Shown: positions 25,204 to 33,378 of the stretch, in pieces
How positions within the stretch are numbered: position 1 is the first letter of the stretch
Layout: the number at the start of each line of letters is the position of its first letter
Source: Burkholderia cenocepacia
GTDB lineage: Bacteria; Pseudomonadota; Gammaproteobacteria; Burkholderiales; Burkholderiaceae
Direction: 5' to 3'
DNA length: 64,000 nt
Assembly (NCBI RefSeq): GCF_900446215.1
Contig: NZ_UAQZ01000013.1
Location: 248,001 to 312,000 of the forward strand
Position numbers and translations under genes: made by a program
The notes under the pieces: model-generated
What the model was told of the DNA's origin: nothing
Database searches by the model: none
The model's input: the letters and a program-made list of their open reading frames with translations, nothing else

Positions 25204-27108
25204 TCAATACGCGCCGCCGACGCGATGCGTCGCGACGTAATGATCGGGACCGACCGCGACGAGCGGCGCGACGACCGGCTCGTCGCCGACCGCGCGGATC
25301 GGGCTCGGAATCTCGTCCGCCGCGAGCTGGCGCGGCGCATGCCGGCGCGCGGGATCGGCGACCGGCACCGCGCTCATCAGCTTCTTCGTGTACGGATGCT
25401 GCGGCGCCTCGAACACCGCGCGACGCGGGCCGATCTCGACGATCTGGCCCAGATACATCACCGCGACGCGATGGCTGACGCGCTCGACCACCGCCATGTC
25501 GTGCGAGATGAACAGGTACGCGACGCCGAGCTCGCGCTGCAGGTCGAGCATCAGGTTGACGATCTGCGCCTGCACCGACACGTCGAGCGCCGACACCGAC
25601 TCGTCGGCGATCACGACCTTCGGGTTCAGCGCGAGCGCACGCGCGATCGCGATCCGCTGGCGCTGGCCGCCCGAGAATTCGTGCGGATAGCGGCGCGCGG
25701 CTTCCGGCGGCAGGCCGACCTTGTCGAGCAGCCAGTCGACGCGCGCCTGCGCCTCGGCGCCGCTCGCGACGCCGTGCACGAGCAGCGGCTCCATGATCGA
25801 GAAGCCGACGGTCAGGCGCGGGTTCAGCGAGGCGAACGGGTCCTGGAAGATGAACTGGATGTTGCGGCGCAGCGCCTGCAGGTCCGGGCCCTTCAGCGCG
25901 CTGATGTCGCGGCCGTCGAATTCGATCGAGCCGCTTTGCGATTCGACGAGGCGCAACAGCGAACGACCGGTGGTCGACTTGCCGCAGCCCGATTCGCCGA
26001 CGAGCGCGAGCGTCTCGCCCGCGCGCAACTCGAAGCTCACGCGCTCGACCGCATGCACGTATTGCGACACGCGGCCGAACACGCCGCTCTTCACCGGAAA
26101 GCGCGTGACGAGATCGCGCACGCGCAGGATCGGCGGCGCGGCATGATCGACGGGCGGCTGCGTGTCGTTCGCGGCGGACGCCGTGGTCGGGGCCGGCGCC
26201 GTCGCGCTGGTGCCGTCCACCTTCAGCAGCGGGAATTTCTCGGGGGCGTCGGTGCCCTCCATCGAGCCGAGCCGCGGCACGGCCGCGAGCAGCGCGCGCG
26301 TGTAGCGATGCGCGGGCGTCGCGAAGATGCGGTCCGACTCGCCCTCCTCGACCTTCTCGCCGCGGTACATCACGAGCACGCGGTCGGCGACTTCGGCCAC
26401 CACGCCCATGTCGTGCGTGATGAAGATCACGCCCATGTTCATTTCGTCCTGCAGCCCGCGCACCAGTTGCAGGATCTGCGCCTGGATCGTCACGTCGAGC
26501 GCGGTCGTCGGCTCGTCGGCGATCAGCAGCGCGGGCCGGCACGACAGCGCCATCGCGATCATCACGCGCTGCCGCATCCCGCCCGACAACTGGTGCGGAT
26601 AGCGCGCGAACACGCGGCGCGCTTCCGGGATGCGCACCAGATCGAGCAGCCGCAGCGCTTCCGCGCGCGCTTCGGCCGTGCCCTTCGACTGGTGCAGCGC
26701 GATCGCCTCGCTGATCTGGTCGCCGACGGTGAACACCGGGTTCAGCGACGTCATCGGCTCCTGGAAGATCATCGCGATGTCCGCGCCGCGGATGCCGCGC
26801 ATCGTCGCGGCACTCGCCTGCGCGAGATCGACCAGCGCGCCGCCACGGCGCCGGAACGCGATCCGTCCGCTCGTGATCTCGCCGCCGCCGTGCTCGACGA
26901 GGCGCATCAGCGCGAGCGACGTGACCGACTTGCCCGAGCCCGATTCGCCGACGATCGCGAGCGTCTCGCCGCGATCGACGTGAAACGACACGTTGCGCAC
27001 CGCGTCGAACGTCGCGCCTTCGCGGCGGAACGTGACCGACAGGTCGTCGACGGCCACCACGCGCTGCTCGGGCAGCGCCAGCGGCGACGGGTTACGGCTC
27101 GAAGTCAT
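25204..27108 (-). CDS. gsiA: Dual-domain ABC ATPase GsiA
   Basis: A 634-residue fusion of two OppD/OppF-type ATPases, the hallmark of GsiA (E. coli 623 residues). The first domain has Walker A GESGSGKS, signature LSGGMRQR and Walker B LLIADEPTTALD. The second has GESGCGKS, FSGGQRQR and VVIADESVSALD. A linker of about 40 small and charged residues rich in Ala/Thr/Pro joins them. Each domain ends with the oligopeptide-transporter C-terminal region (AHRYTRALLAAVP, PQHPYTKKLMSAVP). The start at 27108 (MTSSRNPSPL) is preferred, with a GAGGAGAC ribosome site; an upstream Met would extend into the iaaA gene. It lies 25 bases after iaaA. Confidence 0.95.
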   Translation of the reverse strand: MTSSRNPSPLALPEQRVVAVDDLSVTFRREGATFDAVRNVSFHVDRGETLAIVGESGSGKSVTSLALMRLVEHGGGEITSGRIAFRRRGGALVDLAQASAATMRGIRGADIAMIFQEPMTSLNPVFTVGDQISEAIALHQSKGTAEARAEALRLLDLVRIPEARRVFARYPHQLSGGMRQRVMIAMALSCRPALLIADEPTTALDVTIQAQILQLVRGLQDEMNMGVIFITHDMGVVAEVADRVLVMYRGEKVEEGESDRIFATPAHRYTRALLAAVPRLGSMEGTDAPEKFPLLKVDGTSATAPAPTTASAANDTQPPVDHAAPPILRVRDLVTRFPVKSGVFGRVSQYVHAVERVSFELRAGETLALVGESGCGKSTTGRSLLRLVESQSGSIEFDGRDISALKGPDLQALRRNIQFIFQDPFASLNPRLTVGFSIMEPLLVHGVASGAEAQARVDWLLDKVGLPPEAARRYPHEFSGGQRQRIAIARALALNPKVVIADESVSALDVSVQAQIVNLMLDLQRELGVAYLFISHDMAVVERVSHRVAVMYLGQIVEIGPRRAVFEAPQHPYTKKLMSAVPVADPARRHAPRQLAADEIPSPIRAVGDEPVVAPLVAVGPDHYVATHRVGGAY

Positions 27109-27133
27109 GCGTGTCTCCTCGTGCGATCCGGAA

Positions 27134-28132
27134 TCAGGCCGCGTCGTCGCGGTAGATGCCGACGACCGGCGCTTCACCGACGCGCGCGTAGCCGCGGTAC
27201 ATCCCTTCGGTGTTGAACGGCATCGCGACGTTGCCCTGTGCGTCGACCGCGATGATCCCGCCGCGGCCCGCGAGACGCGGCAGCTTGTTCATCACGACGT
27301 CGTGCGCGGCGTCGGCGAGCGACGCGCCGCGATACGCGATCTGCGCGGCGACGTCGTAGGCCGTCGCGAGCCGCATGAACATCTCGCCGGTGCCCGTCGA
27401 CGAGACCGCGCAGGTCGCGTCGTCCGCGTAGCAGCCGGCGCCGATGATCGGCGAATCGCCGACGCGCCCCGGCTGCTTGTTCGTGATGCCGCCCGTCGAC
27501 GTCGCCGCCGCGATGTGGCCGTTCAGGTCGCACGCGACCGCGCCGACCGTGCCGTGCTTGCGGTCCGGATCGAGCGGCTCGGCCGGTTGCGGCTGTTGCT
27601 GCGACTGGCCGAACACGAACGTCGCCGCATCGTGATCGAGCATCGCGCCGGCCGCCGCGCGCGCCTTCACCCACTGCGCATGCCGCGATTCGGTGTCGAA
27701 GTAGCCGGGTTCCGCGAGTTCGAGCCCCTGCGCGGCGGCGAACGCATCGGCGCCCGCGCCGGCGAACAGCACGTGCTCGCTCGCCTCCATCACGCGCCGC
27801 GCGGCGAGCACCGGGTTGCGCACGCGGGTCGCGCAGCAGATCGCACCGGCGCCGAGCGTCGCGCCGTCCATGACCGCCGCGTCGAGTTCGTGCTTGCCTT
27901 CGGCCGTATACACGGCGCCGCGCCCGGCGTTGAACAGCGGGCAGTCCTCGAGCATCCGCACCGCGACGGTGACGGCGTCGAGCGCGCTGCCGCCATCGGC
28001 CAGCACGCGCTGCGCGGCCTGCAGGATTGCGGTGAGTTCGGCGCGGTACCGACGTTCGGTGTCGGTATCCATCGCTTCGCGCAGGATCGTGCCTGCGCCG
28101 CCGTGAATCGCGACGATCGCGGGTGAAGTCAT
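27134..28132 (-). CDS. iaaA: Isoaspartyl peptidase / L-asparaginase, Ntn hydrolase
   Basis: A 332-residue plant-type asparaginase precursor that hydrolyses beta-aspartyl dipeptides and asparagine. It matures by self-cleavage before the catalytic threonine of KHGTVGAVACD (Thr195). Family marks are VAIHGGAGT at the N-terminus, NAGRGAVYTAEGKHELDAAVMDG in the alpha chain, and GGITNKQPGRVGDSPIIGAGCYAD, SSTGTGEMFMR and GRGGIIAVD in the beta chain. In E. coli iaaA (ybiK) is likewise the gene before gsiABCD. The start overlaps the rpiR stop (ATGA). It contributes degradation of isoaspartyl peptides brought in by the transporter. Confidence 0.95.
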   Translation of the reverse strand: MTSPAIVAIHGGAGTILREAMDTDTERRYRAELTAILQAAQRVLADGGSALDAVTVAVRMLEDCPLFNAGRGAVYTAEGKHELDAAVMDGATLGAGAICCATRVRNPVLAARRVMEASEHVLFAGAGADAFAAAQGLELAEPGYFDTESRHAQWVKARAAAGAMLDHDAATFVFGQSQQQPQPAEPLDPDRKHGTVGAVACDLNGHIAAATSTGGITNKQPGRVGDSPIIGAGCYADDATCAVSSTGTGEMFMRLATAYDVAAQIAYRGASLADAAHDVVMNKLPRLAGRGGIIAVDAQGNVAMPFNTEGMYRGYARVGEAPVVGIYRDDAA

Positions 28133-29073
28133 GATTTTTTCGGACGTGGGGAAGAAGGGTTGGTGGCCGGCAGCGCCGCTTGCGGCTGCACGAGCCACGG
28201 CAGCAGGAATTCGGTCATCTCGGCGGCGGATTTCGCGGACCGGTGCGTGCGCAGCGCGACCGCATCGATCAGCGCCTCGATCATCGTCAGCACGGCGGCT
28301 TCCGACGTGGCCGCGAAACGCCGTTCGGCCTTGACGTACAGGTTCAGCGACGCGATCGGCGCGAGCGGCGATTGCGGGCCGTCGGAGATGCCGAGCACGC
28401 GCGCCCCGCGCGCCGCCGCGCGACGGGCCAGCTCGATCGTGTCCTTCACGTAGCGCGGAAACGCGAGCGCGATCACGAGATCGCGCGAATCGGCCGTGTA
28501 CAGGCGCCGCGCCGCGTGCGACGGGCCGCCGAGCAGCGCGAGCGACTGCACGCTGTCATGGCAGACGGACAGTCCGTGCTCCATCAGGCCGGTGAGAAAC
28601 GCGCTCGACCCGGCGCCGAGAATCAGCACGCGCCGCGCGCCGACGATCGCCTCGACCGCCGCCTCGACATCGGCCGCGTCCAGTTGCGCACGCGTGTTCT
28701 CGATGTTGGCGGCAGCCTGGTCGAATACCGCGTCGATCCACGCGGCGCCGCGCACGCCGGACTCCTGCTCCTGCGCGGAACGCAGCCGTTCGACCGGTCC
28801 GAGCGTGGCCTCGAAGCCGCGCACGAGCGCCGCGCGCATCGCCGGATAGCCGTCGAAACCGAGCGCCTTCGCGAAGCGGTTCGCGGTCGCGATCGATGCA
28901 TTCACGGCCTGCGCGAGCTCATCGATCCGCATCGTCGCCGCGCGAAACGGGTTCGCGAGCACGAACTCGCCCATGCGCCGGTGAATCGGCGTCATCAACG
29001 GCATCGCCGACGCGATCCGCTCGGCGATCGCGGGTTCGTCGTGACTGACATCGTGCGGAACGAGAGGCGTCAT
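28129..29073 (-). CDS. RpiR/MurR-family regulator with SIS domain
   Basis: A 314-residue regulator. The N-terminal 77-residue HTH_6 domain (AMPLMTPIHRRMGEFVLANPFRAATMRIDELAQAVNASIATANRFAKALGFDGYPAMR) is followed by a SIS sugar-isomerase fold (VLILGAGSSAFLTGLMEHGL... VIALAFPRYVKDTIELARRAAARGARVLGISD). SIS domains normally bind phosphosugars; MurR senses MurNAc-6-phosphate. It heads the peptide-import operon and its stop overlaps iaaA, so it probably autoregulates the whole unit. The chosen ATG at 29073 (MTPLVPHD) precedes the HTH; a longer frame upstream has no coding look. Why a sugar-phosphate-type sensor controls peptide genes is open: a muropeptide link is possible. Confidence 0.88.
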   Translation of the reverse strand: MTPLVPHDVSHDEPAIAERIASAMPLMTPIHRRMGEFVLANPFRAATMRIDELAQAVNASIATANRFAKALGFDGYPAMRAALVRGFEATLGPVERLRSAQEQESGVRGAAWIDAVFDQAAANIENTRAQLDAADVEAAVEAIVGARRVLILGAGSSAFLTGLMEHGLSVCHDSVQSLALLGGPSHAARRLYTADSRDLVIALAFPRYVKDTIELARRAAARGARVLGISDGPQSPLAPIASLNLYVKAERRFAATSEAAVLTMIEALIDAVALRTHRSAKSAAEMTEFLLPWLVQPQAALPATNPSSPRPKKS

Positions 29074-29130
29074 GCGAAGGGTCGTTGCAAGGTGGATGAA
29101 AATCAATTTACACAATCTATCTCGAAAAAA

Positions 29131-29143
29131 GAAATAAATTTTC
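29131..29143 (-). promoter_or_regulatory. AT-rich inverted repeat before rpiR
   Basis: GAAA-N5-TTTC lies in the only strongly AT-rich stretch of the region, about 60 bases before the rpiR start. It is a plausible promoter or RpiR operator element. Confidence 0.35.
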
Positions 29144-29285
29144 ATCAGGGTTGTCACGCCCCGCCGGGTGTCCATCGACCGTCCGGAAGATCGCCCGGCC
29201 CCGCCGCACCGGCCTCTGGCGGCCGAGCGCCGGGTGTCGCCGCTCATCGGCTTGCCGTCCGCCATCGGGAAAACCCCGAGCAGGT

Positions 29286-29399
29286 TCGTTCGAATGCAGA
29301 TTCACGTTGACCGGATTCGCATTCGAACATAGGATGTTCGAAAATGATCAGTCGTCAGATAACATTGCAGTTTGATGACGGCGGAATGTTCGCTCGAAC
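29286..29399. promoter_or_regulatory. Cluster of TTCGAA-type palindromes between two divergent operons
   Basis: Within 115 bases there are GTTCGAATGC (29288-29297) and its exact inverse GCATTCGAAC (29319-29328); TTCGAACAT-N3-ATGTTCGAA (29322-29342, perfect 9-bp arms); and GTTCG-CT-CGAAC (29388-29399). The heptamer GTTCGAA or its complement thus recurs at several overlapping sites. The cluster lies 146-258 bases before the MFS gene and more than 200 bases before rpiR, in a 470-base region with no gene. It looks like a multi-site operator, most simply for the MFS-glycosidase-porin unit. Confidence 0.6.
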
Positions 29400-29544
29400 A
29401 CCGTGATTTCGATATAAACCGGGTAAAACCGGCGCGCATCAAGATCGGACATCGTACGAATAAACGAAACGAGCCATCTCGAATGGATGGCCCTCACGGA
29501 CCGGGCAGGCGCCGCGCGCCCGCCCTGCCTGACAGGAGACAGCA

Positions 29545-30816
29545 GTGAAGACAGTCAAGGCGTTGCGCTGGTGGATCATCGTGCTCGTGTGTCTCGGCAC
29601 GATCCTCAACTACCTCGCACGGAATTCCCTCGCGGTGCTCGCGCCCGAACTCAAGCAGGTGTTCGCGATCTCGACGCAGCAGTACTCGTACATCGTCGGC
29701 GCGTTCCAGATCGGCTACACGATCATGCAGCCGGTATGCGGGTTCATCGTCGATCTGATCGGGCTGCGGCTCGGGTTCGCGCTGTTCGCGATGCTGTGGT
29801 CGGTGGTCGGCGTCGCGCACGGCTTCGCGTCGGGCTGGCTGTCGCTCGGCATCCTGCGCGGCTTGCTGGGCCTGTTCGAGGCCGCCGCGATTCCATCGGG
29901 GATGAAGGCCGTCGCCGAGTGGTTTCCCGATCGCGAGAAATCCGTCGCGGTCGGCTACTTCAACGCGGGCACGTCGCTCGGCGCCGCGATCGCGCCGCCG
30001 CTCGTCGTGTTCCTGTCGATGCGGTTCGGCTGGCAGGCCGCGTTCATGGCCACCGGCGCGCTCGGGTTCGTGTGGGCCGCGCTGTGGTACACGCAGTACC
30101 GTTCGCCGGCCGCTCATCCGCGCATCACGCCGCAGGAACGCACGCTGATCCGCGACGGCCAGGCCACGATGCCGCCCGTGTCGACGCGCCGCATCCGCGA
30201 CGTCGTCACCGCCCGGCGCTTCTGGGCCATCGCGCTGCCGCGCTTCTTCGCGGAACCCGCGTGGCAAACTTTCAGCTTCTGGATTCCGCTGTACCTCGCG
30301 ACCGAGCGCCACATGCCACTCACGCAGATCGCGGTGTTCGCGTGGATGCCGTTTCTCGCGGCCGACCTGGGCGGCATCGCGGGCGGCTACCTGTCGCCCT
30401 ACCTCGCGAATCGCTTCAAGCTGCCGCTCGTGTGGTCGCGCGTCGCGGGCGTCGCGCTCGGCGCGCTGCTGATGCTCGGGCCGGCGATGATCGGGCTCGC
30501 GTCGTCGCCGTACACCGCGATCGCACTCTTCTGCGTCGGCGGCTTCGCGCACCAGATGATCTCCGCGCTCGTCAACACGCTGTCGGCCGACGTGTTCGAC
30601 CCCGAGGAAGTCGGCACCGCGAGCGGCTTCGCCGGGATGGCCGCGTGGATCGGCGGCCTCGGCTTCTCGCTGCTGGTCGGCGCGCTCGCCGACAAGATCG
30701 GCTATGCGCCGCTGTTCGCGTGCCTCGGCCTGTTCGACATCATCGGCGTCACGCTGCTCGCGGTGCTGATCCGCGGCCAGTCGAAGCAGGAACGCCTGCT
30801 CGCGCAGCACGCCTGA
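29545..30816 (+). CDS. MFS transporter, probable sugar/organic anion importer (ACS-like)
   Basis: A 423-residue major facilitator with 12 predicted membrane segments. After the first helix comes LNYLARNSLAVLAPELKQVF, the anion:cation symporter (ExuT/GudP-like) pattern, then the loop motif GFIVDLIGLRLGFALF, LRGLLGLFEAAAIPSGMKAVAEWFP and GYFNAGTSLGAAIAPPLV, typical of that group. The ribosome site is CAGGAGACAGC before ATG 29545. The gene stands 27 bases before the GH31 glycosidase and likely imports its substrate, an alpha-glycoside or uronide. Expression is presumably governed by the palindrome cluster upstream. Confidence 0.86.
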   Translation: MKTVKALRWWIIVLVCLGTILNYLARNSLAVLAPELKQVFAISTQQYSYIVGAFQIGYTIMQPVCGFIVDLIGLRLGFALFAMLWSVVGVAHGFASGWLSLGILRGLLGLFEAAAIPSGMKAVAEWFPDREKSVAVGYFNAGTSLGAAIAPPLVVFLSMRFGWQAAFMATGALGFVWAALWYTQYRSPAAHPRITPQERTLIRDGQATMPPVSTRRIRDVVTARRFWAIALPRFFAEPAWQTFSFWIPLYLATERHMPLTQIAVFAWMPFLAADLGGIAGGYLSPYLANRFKLPLVWSRVAGVALGALLMLGPAMIGLASSPYTAIALFCVGGFAHQMISALVNTLSADVFDPEEVGTASGFAGMAAWIGGLGFSLLVGALADKIGYAPLFACLGLFDIIGVTLLAVLIRGQSKQERLLAQHA

Positions 30817-30843
30817 TCTCCGCCTTTACCAGGAATCGCATTC

Positions 30844-33264
30844 ATGACTTCGCTTCTTCATCCGCCCGTGTTCCGCGTCGACAGCCACCACGCGAACCGT
30901 GTGCTGCTCGCGTCCGATACGGGCGCCACCGTCGAAATCTTCGTGCTCGAGGACGACATCGTGCGGGTGCGCGTGCTGCCCGACGCGACCGCGCGCAACC
31001 CGCGCACGTGGACCATCGCGCCCGGTCTCGACGACGTGCCGCTCGACGGCCGCGACCGCCTCGACCTGAGCGACTTCACGCTGCCCGGGTACGAACTGAC
31101 CGAGGACGACGACGGCGTGCGCATCGAAACCGCGCGGATCCGGCTCGCGGTGCGCCGTCAAGGCGGCCATTGCACGTGGTCGATGCGCGGCGCGGATGGC
31201 GCATGGCGCGTCGCACTCGCCGACCGCGCGACGCAGGCGTACAACTTCGGCTGGTGGGACGACCGCGTGTATCACTACGTCGCCCGCGAGCGCGGCGACC
31301 AGGTCTTCGGCCTCGGCGAACGCGCGGGCGAACTCGACCGCACGGGCACACGCTTCGAGATGCGCAACATCGACGCGATGGGCTACAGCGCGAAACACAC
31401 GGATCCGCTGTACAAGCACATCCCGTTCTACATCACGTGGTCGCCCGATGCATGCCAGGGCTTCGGGCTGTTCTACGACACGCTGTCGGACTGCTCGTTC
31501 GACATGGGCCGCGAACTCGACAACTATCACGGCCCGTACCGCTATTTCGTCGCCGAGCACGGCGATCTCGACTACTACTTCATCGCGTCGCCCGATACGC
31601 CGCTCGCGGCCACGCGGCGCTTCACGTGGCTGACCGGGCGCCCCGCGCGCACGCCGAAATGGGGGCTCGGCTATTCGGGCTCGACGATGAGCTACACCGA
31701 TGCGCCGGACGCGCAGCAGCAGATGAACCAGTTCGTCGAGCAGTGCGACGCGCACGACATCCTGTGCGATTCGTTCCACCTGTCGTCGGGCTATACGTCG
31801 ATCGGCGCGAAGCGCTACGTGTTCAACTGGAACCGCGACAAGTTTCCCGATGCGAAAGGTTTCGTGCAGCACTATCGCGACCATGGCATCCGCCTGTGCG
31901 CGAACATCAAGCCGTGCCTGCTGCGCGACCATCCGGCCTTCGACGACGCCGCGCAGCGCGGGCTGCTGATCCGCTCGGCGTCCGGCGAGCCCGCGTGGGT
32001 GCAGTTCTGGGACGAAGTCGGCGCGTACCTCGACTTCACGCAGCCGGACGCATACCGCTGGTGGCGCGAGCAGGTCACGTCGGCGCTGCTGGAATACGGG
32101 ATCGAATCGACCTGGAACGACAACAACGAATACGAGATCTGGTCGCCCGACGCGATCGCGCACGGCTTCGGCCAGCCGTTCCCGGCGCGCGAGGCGAAGG
32201 TGCTGCAGACGATGCTGATGATGCGTGCGTCGCGCGACGCGCAGCGCGCGCATGCGCCGGCGCGGCGGCCGTTCCTCGTGTCGCGCTCCGGCGGCGCCGG
32301 CATGCAGCGCTACGTACAGACGTGGTCCGGCGACAACTACACGTCGTGGGAAACGCTGCGCTACAACCTGAAGATGGGCCTCGGGCTCGCGCTGTCGGGC
32401 GTGTCGAACATCGGCCACGACATCGGCGGCTTCTCCGGCCCCGCGCCGTCGCCCGAATTGCTGCTGCGCTGGGTGCAGTTCGGCATCTTCATGCCGCGTT
32501 TCAGCATCCATTCGTGGAACGACGACGGCACCGTCAACGAACCGTGGATGTACCCGGAGATCACCGCGCAGATCGCGTCGCTGATCAAGCAGCGCTACCG
32601 GCTGCTGCCCTACCTCTATCACCTGCTGTGGCTGTCGACGACGCGCTACGAGCCCGTGCTGCGGCCGACGCTCGCCGATTTCCCCGGCGATGCGCGCTGC
32701 TACGACGCGTGCGACGACATGATGCTCGGCGACGCGCTGCTGGTCGCGCCGGTCGTCGATCCCGGCCAGACCGAGCGCACGGTGTATCTGCCGTCGGGCG
32801 CACGCTGGACTTGCTGCGCGAGTGCGCAGTCGTTCGACGGCGGCGCGAGCGTGACGCTGCCCGCACCGCTCGACACGCCGGTGATGCTGCTGCGCGAAGG
32901 CCGCGTGCTGCCGCTGAACGTCGCGGAACAGCATTTCGGGGCACGCGCCGACACGCGCGGCTTCCTCGTCGCACCACGGATCGAGGATGGCGTCGCGTAT
33001 GGCGAATGCGTCGAGGACGACGGCGAGACGGAAGCATGGCGCGACGGCGAATACGGACTGTGGCGCATCGAGACCGGCCGCGAGGCGTCCGGCGTGCTCG
33101 GCGTGTCGGTCCGCTGGGACGGCCGCCCGGCGCGCCCGGCCGAGCGCGTCGAAATCCTGCTGCCCGCGTCGCTGCAAGGCCCGATGGCCGTACGCGGCGC
33201 ACGTGTCGAGCAGGATGCGCGGGACGGCGCATGGCGCCGCCTCGTCGTCGCGTTCGACCACTGA
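30844..33264 (+). CDS. Cytoplasmic GH31 alpha-glycosidase
   Basis: An 806-residue family 31 glycoside hydrolase. The catalytic nucleophile is Asp426 in STWNDNNEYEIW (the family WNDMNE motif) and the acid/base is Asp497 in TWSGDNYTSWE. HDIGGFSGP and MQRYVQTW are further GH31 marks. A beta-sandwich N-domain precedes the barrel and two small beta domains follow, giving normal length. There is no signal peptide (MTSLLHPPVFRVDSHHAN), so the substrate must be imported intact; the adjacent MFS and porin genes supply that route. Members include alpha-glucosidase, alpha-xylosidase and sulfoquinovosidase; specificity cannot be fixed from the motifs alone, and the Asn-Asn in NDNNE is less common than NDMNE. 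Confidence 0.93.
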   Translation: MTSLLHPPVFRVDSHHANRVLLASDTGATVEIFVLEDDIVRVRVLPDATARNPRTWTIAPGLDDVPLDGRDRLDLSDFTLPGYELTEDDDGVRIETARIRLAVRRQGGHCTWSMRGADGAWRVALADRATQAYNFGWWDDRVYHYVARERGDQVFGLGERAGELDRTGTRFEMRNIDAMGYSAKHTDPLYKHIPFYITWSPDACQGFGLFYDTLSDCSFDMGRELDNYHGPYRYFVAEHGDLDYYFIASPDTPLAATRRFTWLTGRPARTPKWGLGYSGSTMSYTDAPDAQQQMNQFVEQCDAHDILCDSFHLSSGYTSIGAKRYVFNWNRDKFPDAKGFVQHYRDHGIRLCANIKPCLLRDHPAFDDAAQRGLLIRSASGEPAWVQFWDEVGAYLDFTQPDAYRWWREQVTSALLEYGIESTWNDNNEYEIWSPDAIAHGFGQPFPAREAKVLQTMLMMRASRDAQRAHAPARRPFLVSRSGGAGMQRYVQTWSGDNYTSWETLRYNLKMGLGLALSGVSNIGHDIGGFSGPAPSPELLLRWVQFGIFMPRFSIHSWNDDGTVNEPWMYPEITAQIASLIKQRYRLLPYLYHLLWLSTTRYEPVLRPTLADFPGDARCYDACDDMMLGDALLVAPVVDPGQTERTVYLPSGARWTCCASAQSFDGGASVTLPAPLDTPVMLLREGRVLPLNVAEQHFGARADTRGFLVAPRIEDGVAYGECVEDDGETEAWRDGEYGLWRIETGREASGVLGVSVRWDGRPARPAERVEILLPASLQGPMAVRGARVEQDARDGAWRRLVVAFDH

Positions 33265-33378
33265 ACCACTGAATCGCAAGCAGCCCCGATCAGGTGGGCC
33301 GTTCGCGCGGTCCGCCGCCTGCCACAGAGGAGGCATTCAACCTCCCCTTGAAAAGATGAAGCACCCCGGAGATCGACA

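Noticed and set aside
25225..27216. A 663-codon plus-strand frame opposite gsiA
   Set aside because: Low-complexity Arg/Asp/Ala sequence. The minus-strand frame has two complete ABC ATPase motif sets.
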